From Sitta carolinensis (lineage: Eukaryota > Chordata > Aves > Passeriformes > Sittidae), in assembly GCA_032173965.1 (NCBI GenBank), contig CM063284.1, positions 102,176,410-102,240,409 on the forward strand: a stretch of 64,000 nt of DNA, in the 5' to 3' direction. The notes under the pieces are model-generated. The model had not been told where the DNA came from and searched no databases. It was given only the letters and a program-made list of their open reading frames with translations. Of the stretch, positions 12,601-25,165 are shown in pieces; within the stretch, counting starts at the first letter, position 1; the number at the start of each line of letters is the position of its first letter. The translations under genes and the position numbers were made by a program.

Positions 12601-15600
12601 ATCATGTAGCCTACTCCAGAAAGGAAGAGTTTAGCTCATTGAGCTTTCTGTAGTAGGACATCAGTAGCAGAAAAGGTATAGTCTTATTTGCATGGGAATG
12701 CTTTATTTTTCCATGCTGTTAAGAATGGATATGATTTACTTAAGTCTTGAATGCCCTTCACTTTGAAGTTATTTAAAAACAGTGTCAAAGAAACAGCACT
12801 GCCTATACCAAGTTTTAGAAAAACAGTTTAGGAAATACTTCACAGTTGCTTTATAACCGCTGTTACAATGAAGGTCAGTTTTAATCAGTACAAAAAATAA
12901 AACAAAACATACTTTCTCTAGTGCCTATTTAATACAGTCAACTTTTGTTGTTTGTAGAACGCCTATTTCTTGTGTAGGTGATATCATTCTTCCAGGAAAA
13001 GGGGCTCAAGGCCTCTGTGATGCATTAATATTTCAGGAATTACATTCATGCCCTACTTCTAACTTTATCTCTCCTTCTCCTCCTTTACCCTCACAAAAAT
13101 CTAAGAGCTATTTGGTTTTGTTTAAGTCTTATGGGAATGGAGGAGAGAAGTAATACAGTAAGAGCTAAACCAGCTTACAACAGTTAATAATAGTATTAGA
13201 CAAGCATATTAATTCATGCTAGAACATAAAAATTAAAACATACTGCTGGTTGCATGTTTGTTTTACTTACCAGATTTGTAATCTAATTTTCTTTCCTCTT
13301 AGCTCTACTGTTTTGATTTTAAAATCAACACCTATAAATAAAATACAGTAAACAGAAAAGGAGGAATAAGAAGCAAAAGTAATGAGGGTGTAATTATTAT
13401 TTTCTGATACTTTATTTTTTAGATCAACTTGTAACAGTCTGAACAAGCAGAAGTGTGCACCACTACAGTCAACTCAGGAACATCATGGGGATTTGACAAC
13501 CACTATACAGCCTGCAAGCCATCCAATTTGGTAGCATCACAACATAAACCTTCCACTTTGTGCAAAATTTTCAGCAGCAGATAAACCCAACACAACAGTG
13601 AAACAACAGGCACAGTATGACTTTCTCGCCTGTTCACCTCAACTGTCAAGGACAAGCCTGTTCTACTTCCAACTGACACAGATGCCCTGGAGGCATGGAG
13701 CAGAACCAATCCCTCCACATCAGTTTTGCTGTTTGTGATGCAGGGACAATATAGGTCTGGCTTCCAGGACGGATGCTTGGCATCTGTAAAATACTGTAGT
13801 AAAATGCTGGAATTCAGGTTGGTTTATGAAGAAGTTTGTCAAGACTGTCATTGTTAAGTCCTGCAAATATTTATTGGCAAACTTCTTATATTCAAAGAGT
13901 GTATTTGACTTTTAAAATTAATTTTATACCTGTATGGTACTTTTATTCATCATCTCAAAACTTCAGTCACATTTTGAATGCATGCTAAGTATCAAAGATA
14001 GAATCATGAAGACTTTGTTATACAGAAAGATTTAACTTCCATAAAAAAAATAATGCCAGCTAACAACACATAAGACATACTGTGATCCAACAATACCTAG
14101 ATACAAAAAAATTGCCACCTTAACTACAAAAATGTATCAGGGAATAAATGTCATAGAATATCATAGATTTGTAGGCTGTGAATCTGTTCATTTTAGGATA
14201 CATTTGTATGAAGATTTTTGCTTCAGTTCTTCCTTCTACACAGCATCCCTCCTAACAGAGCTAAATCAAAAAGGGAGAAACTAAAAGATGTGAGAACATG
14301 GTTCAGACCCATACACTTAAAACTCACACAGAAGTGTAGAAGCATAATGTGTTGGAAACACTTTTGCTATTTCACATGCAATTGTAAACTAAGAACAGCG
14401 ATGAAACTGAAGAGGGAAAATGTTTTTTATTTCCTCTAACAAAAACGACACATTTTTCTAAAGACTACCCTTGGTAAAAGCTGCATGTCCCTGCTGATAT
14501 TAAGAACTGAGACTGAATTTAGACTTTGACAGAAGGGGCTGAATTTGGCCATTATGTCCATATTTTTAGTTTGCAGAGCAGGTGGACATTGTTCAGCCAG
14601 ATTAAATAAATGGAAGGATCACTGACTTCCATTCTCCTAAACAAATATCCCTCTAACAGCTTGCAGTTGCACACTGCATACTGATAAAAGTAATGGCCAT
14701 CACACCATGACATTTGTCCTCATTCTCCATGCCCTTAATATTGTCTAGCACACTTAATCGGCAATTCTCGGAGAGATATTCAGGACATAATGCCTGTACT
14801 TCACTTACAAAAACATATCTCTTTCAAACCCCAGGAATTAATGTGTTAAACTGATTTGTACTAAACAGTCTAAAAGTTTAATGGCAATTTTCAAGGATTC
14901 ATATGCAAATTGATAAAAACATTCAAATGATTAAGATCAGAAATTAATGATAAAAGAATTTATTAATCCTAACTTCAAGAAATCTTTTTGTACACTTCTG
15001 AAAAGCAACTGTCTTGAGGAAAAAGCAGAAGAGAAATGATCCAGCTATGTTCTAGTATCCAAAGTGTGTGAAATGAGAATTCTTGTAATTCTATTTTAAC
15101 AATGATATTTTTTAAAGGAACACATCCATTTCTACCATTACAAGCCTTTTCTCTATATAAATGCATTTAAACTATAAAATGCAATTGTCTTAATAGTCAC
15201 AACTTTGTCTACAAGACAGAACTTCACTTAATTAACTATAATTGCTTGCCTCAAATCTCTCCTGTCCTCAAGGAAGTTTGAATGTAACTGCCCAGACATC
15301 TCAATCCCATTTCCCAATCCTGCCATTCTGTCATACACAACACTCCATGTGATTTGCTATTTATTTGATGTAAAAAAACTCTAAATCATCTCTGATCCCA
15401 AGCTGAGTGTGAAAACTACTACAGGGATTTCATGTAAGTTTCAGTAACTTCAAAATGAAAATATTTTTATGCAAGTGATTTATACAAACCACTGCTGTGT
15501 TATACAAACCAAATAACAAAAACCTTTGTTATATTTTAAAAAATGAAAATAATTAACTATGGAGAGAAAATCCAACTATTCTAATAAACCACATTTTCAA

Positions 15601-18600
15601 CATGGGACTTCCTGGGACTAGAAGGCACAAAATATGAATAAAATGAAGTAGAAAAAAGCCTACATATTAAAGAGATGTTTTCCAAACAAATAAAATGTCA
15701 ACAGCATTCTTTAAAGCCTAACTTAAATGCAGATCTTTCTATAAATAATCTTAAGGTCATACCATGAAATATTTCCCTACTGTGAAATTTTGCAAGGAAT
15801 AATACAAACAAGTTACAGTTTTGGAAAAACAGAATCTTCTACAGAATCGTTTGAATCATTTAACACTTAAGTCAGACAGAGCGCCAGAACTCTGCAAAGA
15901 TTGCTCAACTACTTTTTATAATTAGTAATGCTCTGCAAGCATCAACAATACCAAAAGCTTCATGTCTGCCAATACTGAAGGAAAGAATCTGGCAGCTTTC
16001 CTTTTGCACACGAAGAAACAAATTCCTAAGCCTGTCAGGTTTCATTAGCATGTTCCACTGTAGACTGCGAAAGCCAGTGCTTCGAGTTTACATACAAATT
16101 AGTAATTCAATTAAAACAACAACACAATAATTTGTTTTCCACTTCAATTTCAAATATTGCATTGAGTTAAGAAAAAGGTCAGTGAAATAACTTATGCAGC
16201 CTGACATATGTTAATGGAAATACTTAAATGAAAAGTTTAGCTATCCATAAAATTACTCTGGCATGGTTTTATATAAAGTTCAATAAAACAGAAGAATCAA
16301 CAATTCCTGTTGACAACTGCATTAAATCTAAATAACATATCTATCTTATAAAAAAGGAATTTAAAAAGCTTTCTTTAGCTGCTAAAATATCAGCAACTAT
16401 CAGTGGTTTTCATGCTACCTAGCTTGCATTTAAAGGCCTGCTGGCTAATTTACTGTCAGTGAATAACAAAATATACACATGCCAGGAAATCTGACAAGTG
16501 CATGTGCTTATGACCATACTGAATCGAAGCATTTGCCAGGTCACAGTGATGTAAGTGGAACCAAAAAGCTTATTACAATCTACCCTCCCATTAAAAAGTC
16601 AGCCTTGTCTCTATATATCAGGTCTGGATGGACAACAGGCAATCAATAATTTTCAAAAATTATTACAGTCAGACAGCAAGTAAATCCAAATCACCATCTC
16701 TCAATTTATGGATTTTATTGATTATAATTGTATGTGTTTTGGATGTCAAATTCTGACCCTCATTTTTTGCTGGAAAGGCCTTTTCAGGAGTGCAAACAAA
16801 CATCCTCCAAGAACTAATGTAAAAGGCACAAAACCACAGATCTCAGCCTCTGATGTGGGTTTTTGATTTTCTATTTATTTAAGCATTTGAAAGTATACTG
16901 ACTGAGCTTGCCCTACAACTTAAATCTGCAAAGAAGCATCACTTTTCCCCACAGGCTAGGTAGATGTCAAATAAGGCAGTAAGGACAACAACACTAAGAT
17001 GTTGTGTGTAACATAAATTAAGGATTTACAATATTTTATTTAATGTGCACCATCATTTTTAGCAGCACGTGAACTTTGGATGAAAAATAAACTTTGAGCA
17101 AAGAAGAACATCTATTACAACATGGGCTCAACTGAAGCTATGTCTCCTCCAGGAAAATCGAATTGCTACCAGGAAAGAAGGGTTTAAAAATGTATTAAAC
17201 ACATAGACAAACAACCTGTCTGCACTCTTTTCAAAACTAAACAGCCATAAAAGAAAGGAACAGAGACTCAAAATAAGAGACTTACTGATTAAGTTCTAGA
17301 TAAGGGCAAGTCACTAAGGATGATGTCTCTTGTCAATGAAGCAAACTTGAGACTGTTTCAAACTTGGAACTGAAATTCTACAAAAATGAAGCCTAGCCCA
17401 GAATTGACTATACTACATTCATTTCTCACTCCAAACAGAAACTAGAGGTTATCTGCTAAAGCACAAACTGAGATAGGCTGCACCCAGTTGTGTGTTCCTC
17501 TTTAAAGCTAAAAGTATTTGTTTAGAAATAAAATAGTAAAGAAACTTCTTACTATGCATTTTATGCTTAAATTTGCAATCTTTAATTTCCTTTCCTAAGA
17601 GACAGGAAAATAAAGTGGAAACAGTTTTGCTTAATGCACACAGAGTGACCTTTCAGTGGACAAGATTTCCTGGTAACAAAGTTAATGGAAGGGCTGGGAA
17701 AACAGAAGCAAATAGAGCACAAAAAAAAACCCTCTAACTAAAATCAATTCCAATGGATTCAATTTTCAGAGGCCTATTAGTGATTTGCATCAAAGTAATT
17801 CAATCAGTGAAAGATAATCAGACAATGTTTAAAGAAACACAATCAGTTTTAAAATTCAGAGGTTATATACCAATTAACCCTTAAAATAGACATATAATTT
17901 GAAGACTCTGACAGGTTATTGAATTTGGATGCCTGACAGCTTATATATAAAAAAATGTTTTTACTCATGCTACATTTGATAACTGAGGTCCCATGAGTTC
18001 TGAGGTAACAACCATCTTTATTAGTCCTGGTTTGTAACTCAAGCAGTACTTACACCTATCCCAAAACTGCCAAAGTCAATGAAAAGATACTCAAAAGCAT
18101 GCCTTCTGATTTCTATAGTCTTGTTGAAAGGGGGAAGCAATCAACAATAAAAGGTACATAGGGAGGACAGGAAAAGGTTACAGAAACCACTACCAGGAAA
18201 AAATACTCAAAATCATCTTGTCTTTATTTTAATCGAACTCTAGGGCAAGCAGTTAGTTTTTAAAACACAACCAAGTGGAAATGCCTCCTTCAAACTGCAT
18301 GTTGCAAATTTAAAAATATCAAAAAAGTGATGTGGAAACCTTTAGTGCTAAGTCAGATATGTTTGGGGATACTTTTAGAGGCAGGTAAAGTACGTTCTCC
18401 ATAGAGCTTCAAGCATGTAATTCTAGAACCATTAACATGCAGACATTTGAGACTGCTTGCCTAAAATAAAAGTATACCCATACCTCTCAACTGGCAACTG
18501 GGCTACAGACTAGAATGAAACAGATACCAATTTTTTTTCTATATAATATACATGCAGTGAGTAAATGCTGAAGGTGTAGTCAAGTGATTTTTTATTTTTT

Positions 18601-21600
18601 TTTGAATGTCCAATATACAGCTTCTAAACATTTCAGATGTTTGGTACTACCCAATTCAGTGAGAAAGGAGGAAATTATCATTTGTTTACATTCTTGTGGA
18701 CAATAAAATCATAAGGCCTTTCATAAAACCTAGGTTTTCTAAGTTCAAACTATGTACCAAAATGCTGGTAAACAGAATGAGGAAACTGGAAGGAGTAAGT
18801 CCCTCTGTGGCTTTGTGAACAAGACTTTTTTTCAAACTTCTGATTGTAAAACAGAAAACCAAACTGAGCTACTACTGGTCAACAACTACGTGACCTGAAG
18901 GGAAAACGGAATGGAAAAAGAAAGGTTATTTCATGAGCAACACTATGCAGAGTTTTAGAAGGCAGAACCTATAGCCATTTTGTTTTGGGTATCAAGTTTC
19001 CCTCTCCTTGGGATATCAGCAGAAATAAGTTGTAAAAGTGTTGCTAACCAACTTCCAGAAGTCCCTGAGAATCATATGGCCCTATTTTAATTTTTTCTTT
19101 GCTAATGACACGCTCAGCTGTTCACAGCAGAGACTGAGTCTGACAGCTGCATTCCACTCTCCTTGCAAACCTAACTCCCCATTTGACACCATTCAAGTGG
19201 CCTCTTCACTCTGCCTGTTGTTTTATTTGCATATTCTCATATATGTCCTGATTGGGCTCTCTGACAGTTCTGTAGTGTTGATATAACCCAGCGCCTGAAT
19301 GTTTCTATCGGCTGAAGTTAACATCTAGTTTACAAATGAAAAAAACAAAGTTCAAATTTACTCTTCCTTATAACCTCTTGTTAATTAGAAACCCCATACC
19401 TCCACAAAACCCTGCTCCTAAACTCGAATAATTTATATTATCTACTTACATTTTCCTGTTTGAAATTACAGTTTTATTCATTTATGAGTATTCAAATGAT
19501 TATGCACAGCAAACTATTGCTGACTACACCAAATGCTGTAAAATACACTGAGTTGACCCATCTGGGGCAAACAATGACTAGCCAGGTGTTTTCACTTGAT
19601 GGAGTCTCTATGTTGTCCATTACAAGTGACTGCACTGCTCCTAAAGCTAAAATACAGCTTCCAGGGGACACAGGCATCTGTCATAATTTGCACCTGCAAA
19701 GACAAACAAGGAGGTTCATACATGCTCCCTAATTATCTTAAGGTTTTCTGTAAGACAAACTGTTTTTCTCTGTGAGCTTCCAGCCTCCTTTTCCTCTCTG
19801 TTTATAGTTTGGCAAGAAACAGCAGCACACCATTAATAAGGTATTGGTATGGTTTATTTACACTATTCTGCACTAGTTAAAAAGCCAACACATAAAACCA
19901 GATGTATTAACACCCTAAATATGCAAAAGCAAGAACAGTCAATTCTCACAGAACTACTTATCCCTTATCAAAAATTCCTTCCTTTTTTTTATATATAACA
20001 GTAGAAATTTCTCACGTTAAGAGCTGTTTCTTGATTAAAGCAAGAACATCTTACTGTTACTTTGTCGTGAAGCAGTAAATTAAGAAACAACTATTTCTCC
20101 TTTCTCCCCTCTCACCACACCAAGTAAGCTTTCAGTGACATCTTACAGAAGGGGAGGGGAATCTTTAAAGAAAAATTAAAATTAATTATCCTTGTCAGAG
20201 AGCCCACAGGCCCACACAAGTGTATCAAAGAAAGGAATGTTCTTTTAGCTGACTCAGGATGATTTTCTGAAAATTTTATATAGATTATTCTTCATCTCAG
20301 ATTACATCAAATTACTAAATTTATTTTTAAGACATAGTTTTGATTTACTGAAAAAACAAACAAACAAACAAACAAAGGATAAATAAGCCACATACTATGT
20401 TTACAGTGCCTGTGAGAATACTGATTAGATAACTAAAAAGACTGAGGAGTAACTTTAAGGGCAGTTCTGGAAAATGACAGATACTTTAAAAGTGAGTAGT
20501 CTGACACTTTTAAGTGAAGATCATTATGTTATATGACAAGCTTATGGGAATGGAGGTGAACATTTATGTGTTGTTAGCCCACATATTTTAAGGATAAAGA
20601 GAATGAAGACAGGTTTGAATTGTGACAGAAACCCCAAACATATGTATACATACATATAAAAAGGTATATATGTATATATTTGTATACCATATATAAATAT
20701 CTATATATTAAAGACAGAAGTTGCCTTACTTAAGAGCATTCTGATAGAAGACAAAGTTAAAGTTTTCACTATTGCTATTGTTCATTTGATGGACTCTAGG
20801 AATTTTGCATGGATATGGGTATTCAAAAAATAAATAACAGGAAAAATACCACTTGGAAGGAAAAGCTATGGATCTCTGTAAATCACAGGAGTTTCCAACT
20901 TCCATATCATTTCACATGAAGATGAAACAAGGTCAAAGAGCATTTCTGTGCAGTCAAAGGAGTCTTGCATTTACATGCCACTGATCTGGATCCCTCAGGC
21001 TACAATTAGCCCAGGACAGATCACAGGTCACTAAATTCCCATCTTGATCCACAACAAAGCTTCCCATTACAAACTCCACGATTATTTTGCTTGTAAACGA
21101 GGACAGAAGGAAGCTTTAGTGTTTACTAGAAGTGATACTTCGGTTTCCTATGAACAGCTGCTAAAACAGCCAGCAATGCACAAGGCTCATAAACTGCACT
21201 GGCATTATCAAGGGCAAGGCCTCTTTCCCGGGATGATTTTAGACCTGGTGGAAAAGAGCTGAAAGATAAGATGAGGTCTCGAGAGACTTTACATACTGAG
21301 CCAGCATGTAAAAGAAAAGCTGAGGAGCCCAACTTCATTTGAGGGACCAGGATAATCAGCATCCTAAGAGGTGAGTCAGTGCACGGCCTCTGCCCTTTGG
21401 GAGAGCAGGAACCTCAGGTTCAGAGAATAAAACCCAGAGAGAAGTGTAGTGTCTGTGGAAAAATTAGATCGACAGGAAATACTACTGAGTACAGGACTTC
21501 TGTAGATCTGTCCTGGAAGAAAAACAGCAGGGAGACTGGGAATGAACTAAGAATTGGTGGATTAGGTAGGACTTACAACCATAAGACTGAGCAGTAGCTA

Positions 21601-24600
21601 GACAGATGCTGGGAAGAAAACAGGGGCCACTGAACATTTAATAAAGGGACTCAAATGAAAAGGAGGTTGAGATAGCACCATTTAAAAAAATAATATATAA
21701 ATATAACATCATGACTATGGAGATCTGAATTAGGATGTATTTCTTTTAGGATAAGTACTAGTTGAGGTAGGATAAGGGGGTGGAAGAGGCAGGGGCAAAC
21801 ACTGTTTCTTCACCTCCATGCTTGAAACTTCTTACAAATGCAGCAATTTTATTTATTTTATTTATTTTAAAGGGAGTATTTATCCACTACCCTTGGAAAG
21901 ATCATTCTTCTTCGCACCATAATTGGCGCATATTTTTTTTAACTGTCAAGTGGGAAAACCTTCAGGTGATAGCTTTGGATTCTGCTCCTGTGTGAATAAT
22001 GCTGCCAACAAATAATAAATGGAAATCAAATGTTACTTTAATAGAAAAAGTGTAGATTTATGATTGTTGACAAAGCTAATATCATCCCAATATTAGCCCT
22101 GAACAAGTTATTATTCCATTATAGAAAGACAGTGGATTTAACACTCGCATGGAGAGTTTTTCAAAAATCAGTAAATATTTGAGCATATTGGGTATTCTCA
22201 GTGCTATGTAAATAGCAGATTTAAAGAGACACAATATTCCATGCAACTAATTTAATGCCTAAAATAAATACATCAAAAGAATTTTAGATCAACAGCACAT
22301 TGTGTGCTGTTATGAATAATGTGCTGAAATCTGCCAAGCTATTTTTGAACACTTTCAAAGAAGTTCCATATCTGAGCTGAGACTGAAGACATGTTGATGT
22401 GTTTTCATTACAGAATTTTCTTTACCAATCTGGAAATGTAGTCTTCTTAAATAAGCATTTAAGTACTGTATCTTTCATAACTGAATCCACACCTTCCCTT
22501 TTCTGCATAAATGCTCCACTTTTCAATAACCTGTCACTATTATCAGCACTTAGGGACAGGAGTCAGAAAAGGTCTTTGGACATTTGCAGTTCTGCCACTG
22601 TCGGGGAAGTCCTCTGAGTAGCCTCCGCTTTCATACAAAAGCTAAATGTTGTTCTTTTTGTTGTTGTTCAAAAGGCGCTAAATGTTGTTCCTTTTGTCCT
22701 ATATGTCTACAGGTTTTAGTATAAAAGCATGAAAGCCAGGTTGAAACCATTAATATCAAGGTAAGGAAGTAAATACGTATTCTATTATTCCATTTTAAAT
22801 ACAGCTTTGCTAATATAGGGTACATAGTACAACATGCAGTTTTTTGGCTGGTTACGTGGCCTTTTCAAATTTAATCTCAAGGTATACTCAGTTTACGTAA
22901 CTGATCAATCACAGCATTTTCACTGTTGCTTCAAAACACATTCTCCACTTGCAAATTCTTGAAAACCACTGCAATTAAGTGGTGACAAAGGAAAGCTTTA
23001 TGATTTCAACTGCGTATTAGAGGCAGAATTCAGTTTGGTTTGGAGTGTGGGTTATTTTCAATTTATATGAAATGTCAATAGCAGAGGTTACTTTTTCTTA
23101 CTTTATAGCGCAAAAAAATCAGAGTACGAGCTGACTGTGAAAAGCTCTTTCACTTAGTTAAAAAGATCTGGGGGAATCTCAACAGCTCTCAAGTTTAGTC
23201 TGAGAACCTTGAAAGAATGCCATTACTATCAAGCCCTTCTACATGTATTTTGGCACAAGTTGATTTCCCTATGCTGCTTTATGTTGGCACATTTTGTACG
23301 ACAAACATTACATAACCTTCTGTCTAGCAGCATATCACTACTTATTTCCTGTTTCTTCCCCAAAATAAGGAAGCTTCTCTGATTAAATCACTGTCTCAGT
23401 TATTTAGGAAGTCAGTTTTGTTGAAAAGGCACCAGCCTGGAAGTCTGGACCAGGATCTAGACCACCTCCCCTCACTTCCCAAGATTCACGGCAGGAAACT
23501 AACCCCAGTTACAGAGAGCAGCCCAGACTTGACAGATCCCTTAATGTGGGTCAACCTAAGAAGATGCAGGAGAGTTAAAATCAGTGCCTAGACCTGGAGA
23601 ATTTATAAAAAAATATATTCCTCTATTAATTGTACTTCACTTGTACCATAAAGTCAATTAATCTGTTCATCTAGACAAGCCATCAACATTTCTTCATTAC
23701 AACACATCCCTTGAGGATTAATGACTCTGAAACTGTCTTTCTAACTTCTACAAGGTTAAGCTGCCAACTTCAAACAAAAAATTTTATCAACATAACAGTG
23801 CTAATCTGCACTACTAGATCTGGATTTTTAGCCTAGGAAAAAAAAAATAACTGGTAAAGCACACATTAAAACAAAAGTATGAGTATCTGTGCATCATTTT
23901 GTTAGAGGAAGAGAATTTTGTATAGTAACAACTCAGCTTCTAAACGGCAATACAATCACTTGTCATCAGATGCTACAAATTCTCTCACATTCCAAGCTAC
24001 AATTAAGCTAAGCATACGTATTTTCCAGTGACACAAACTTTAACAACCACCTTGCTGCAATGCTCAAGAGTTCAACTCCAAGGATAGGCCTCTAATAACA
24101 ACGCAGACTAACTAGCTTGTTTTCCTGCCTTTACACACTTGTGTATTAAAAGACAGCAGGCATTAAATTACCTCCGAGACTCGCACAGATGATTAAACCA
24201 TGAATAAGACAGCACACAACAGAACTAGGAGCTTGCTCTCTAGTTAGCTGTATGAAGAGCCAAACACGCAGTGTTCTCAAGAGGCAAAACATTAACCTCG
24301 GATCTAACATCACAGGGGGGTTCTTCACGAAGCCATAGCAGCCATCTGGAGTTAATCTGACTGCGGTCTGGAAGAGCAGTTGAATAACACACTGGAAGAG
24401 TACACAGAATACACACTGCAACTTTTCAACCCCTGAAATATTTCTGCCTCCTTACACGCAACACCTAAGACTTTAGCACAAAAACCTGCTTCACCAACCA
24501 TGCCTAATTTTTTCTTTAAACTGTCTACCGTTAGCAAGGCTAAAACAGGACGGCCAGTAGCTTCTCAGAACTTGCAAAACTAACTAGGACATCCACGATC

Positions 24601-25154
24601 TTTCCAAGAAGAGCTGCTGAAGTCCGACACTGAGCTTCCCACGGCCGAGGAACCCACCCAGGGAGACCCAACCCCGCTGCCCTGGGCGGGAAGGGGCCAG
24701 GGACCACGGCGCGCCCCGGAGCGGGAAAGGTCTGGGAGGGCATGCCTGGCAGGCGGGGAGCGGGCCCAGCTCGGGGGAAAGGCGGGACGGGGGCCGGGGA
24801 AGGGCGGCCTCCGCACCGAGCCCCGCGTCCCCACGGCCGGGCCCTGCGAGCACCGGGGGGAGAAGTGTCCCCTCCCCCGGGACGGGTCGGGACGGGACGC
24901 GCTCCCTTACCCACGGTGGACTTGCAGGCCTCGCAAAAGGTGTCGTCGGTGAATCGCTCCATAAGGCTGGTCTTGCCCACTCCCCGCGACCCGATGATGA
25001 TCACCTGCAGCTTGAAGTCGGCCGGGCGCGGCGGCTGCTTCCTGCGGCGGGACTGCCCCCCGGAGAGCGCCGGCGACCCCGCCGCCGAGCCCGCCCCGAG
25101 GTCCAGCCCGCCGCCCCCCGCCCTGCGCTGCGGCAGCCCCGAGCCTGGCTCCAT
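3252..25154 (-). CDS. RAB12: RAB12 small GTPase, complete six-exon coding sequence
   Basis: Rab-family small GTPase. By family knowledge Rab12 acts on recycling endosomes, lysosomes and autophagy membranes, is activated by DENND3, and is a LRRK2 substrate and activator. Coding exons, read on the minus strand: 25154-24911, 13331-13271, 5467-5329, 4789-4700, 3773-3669 and 3365-3252. They total 753 nt, or 250 codons plus TGA, and all introns are GT-AG. Visible motifs: Gly/Arg-rich N-terminal extension (1-46), P-loop GSRGVGKT (55-62), switch I with Thr80, WDTAGQE (102-108), NKLD (161-164), EASAK (190-194), and a proline-rich tail ending in Cys-Cys (249-250) for geranylgeranylation. Ser112 matches the LRRK2 site Ser106 of human RAB12 (244 residues, from memory), so the extra 6 residues lie in the N-terminus. 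The start at 25154 was chosen because MEPG...LQRR-type sequence follows it as in mammals; an in-frame ATG also exists at 25298. Identification is secure. Confidence 0.97.
3669..3773 (-). CDS. RAB12: RAB12 coding exon 5 (G5 EASAK motif)
   Basis: A phase-0 exon of 35 codons (residues 179-213) from [10 protein letters not shown] to DDILKK, with the G5 motif EASAK. The acceptor is cccatcag|TTTGCA and the donor AAAAAG|GTAAAA. Confidence 0.97.
3774..4699 (-). other. RAB12: RAB12 intron 4 (0.93 kb)
   Basis: Intron between exons 4 and 5, with GTAAGG and cccatcag ends. No feature seen inside. The neighbouring introns 3 (4790-5328) and 5 (3366-3668) are also plain. Confidence 0.85.
4700..4789 (-). CDS. 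RAB12: RAB12 coding exon 4 (NKLD base-specificity motif)
   Basis: A phase-0 exon of exactly 30 codons (residues 149-178), [16 protein letters not shown] onward to the RQQGEK helix. NKLD is the G4 guanine-recognition motif. The acceptor is tttaattgcag|TATGCT and the donor GAGAAG|GTAAGG. Confidence 0.97.
5281..5298 (-). repeat. Poly-T run 30 nt past the exon 3 donor
   Basis: Eighteen uninterrupted T on the RAB12 strand (A on the plus strand), shortly downstream of the non-consensus donor GTATGC of intron 3. U-rich tracts at such positions are known binding sites for TIA1-type splicing factors; a role here is inference. Confidence 0.8.
5329..5467 (-). CDS. RAB12: RAB12 coding exon 3 (switch II, DTAGQE)
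   Basis: Encodes the last base of Trp102 and residues 103-148, including the switch II motif [10 protein letters not shown] and the Rab-typical YYRSAKG. Gln107 is the catalytic glutamine. The acceptor is ttctTAG|GGACACA. The donor AAG|GTATGC departs from GTRAGT, and an uninterrupted T18 run (plus-strand A, 5281-5298) lies about 30 nt into the intron. Confidence 0.97.
6626..6660 (+). repeat. A35 homopolymer
   Basis: Thirty-five consecutive A in RAB12 intron 2. The sequence upstream is not recognisable as a gene copy and I find no flanking target-site duplication, so a retroposed cDNA is not shown. Confidence 0.9.
10804..10819 (+). repeat. A16 homopolymer
   Basis: Run of 16 A followed by an AAAC-like tail in RAB12 intron 2. 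Confidence 0.85.
11111..11535 (+). mobile_element. CR1 LINE fragment, 3' end, in RAB12 intron 2
   Basis: Matches the remembered avian CR1 3' region: aggagctgagggagctgggg, then gttgtttagcttggag, then gtcaagcactggaacaggct, and the end ggctggactcattgatctta. It is 5'-truncated, as most CR1 copies are. It is inserted opposite to RAB12 transcription. About 20 nt appears twice in diverged form around 11395-11440 (catgcagacataaccc / catgcagacacaaccc), a small internal duplication. The octamer tail is decayed. Confidence 0.88.
13271..13331 (-). CDS. RAB12: RAB12 coding exon 2 (switch I / beta2-beta3)
   Basis: A 61-nt exon too short for an ORF scan. The acceptor reads tatttatag|GTGTTGAT and the donor ATCTG|GTAAGT. 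It completes Gly82, encodes [19 protein letters not shown], and supplies TG of Trp102. Phases join exactly to exons 1 and 3. Confidence 0.96.
20351..20377 (+). repeat. (AAAC)n microsatellite
   Basis: Five to six AAAC units in RAB12 intron 1. Confidence 0.85.
20638..20710. repeat. TA/TG-rich simple sequence
   Basis: Degenerate alternation of tatgtatac, catatata and similar units in RAB12 intron 1. Confidence 0.75.
24911..25154 (-). CDS. RAB12: RAB12 coding exon 1 (start codon, P-loop)
   Basis: Encodes residues 1-81 plus the first base of Gly82. It contains the low-complexity Gly/Ala/Ser N-terminus, the basic [10 protein letters not shown] segment and the P-loop GSRGVGKTS. The donor is GTG G|GTAAGG, with the intron starting at 24910. 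The exon lies wholly inside the CpG island. The context around the ATG is ctgATGG: C at -3 is weak, G at +4 is favourable. Confidence 0.96.
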
Positions 25155-25165
25155 CAGCGATGCAT
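25154..25165 (-). promoter_or_regulatory. Three-codon uORF whose stop overlaps the RAB12 start
   Basis: On the minus strand an ATG at 25165-25163 reads Met-His-Arg and stops with TGA at 25156-25154. The final A of the stop is the A of the RAB12 ATG (TGATG). The same frame is open farther upstream, so a longer uORF from an ATG at 25651 would end at the same TGA if the transcript starts that far up. Use in translation is inferred only. Confidence 0.45.

Larger units (their letters stand above)
5468..13270 (-). other. RAB12: RAB12 intron 2 (7.8 kb)
   Basis: Bounded by GTAAGT and ttctTAG. It holds an antisense-oriented CR1 at about 11.1-11.5 kb and A runs at 6626-6660 and 10804-10819. The segment 9.88-10.53 kb is less AT-rich and carries overlapping short ORFs on both strands that I cannot assign. 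Elsewhere I see nothing beyond unique AT-rich sequence. Confidence 0.8.
13332..24910 (-). other. RAB12: RAB12 intron 1 (11.6 kb)
   Basis: AT-rich intron bounded by GTAAGG and tatttatag. I see no further exon or clear transposon in it. Simple-sequence stretches: (AAAC)n at about 20351-20377 and a TA/TG-rich stretch at about 20638-20710. A short imperfect tandem of a gctaaatgttgtt unit lies at about 22643-22695. Confidence 0.8.

Noticed and set aside
14150..14185. catagaat-like repeats resembling a CR1 tail
   Set aside because: Only about 30 nt match and no CR1 body follows.
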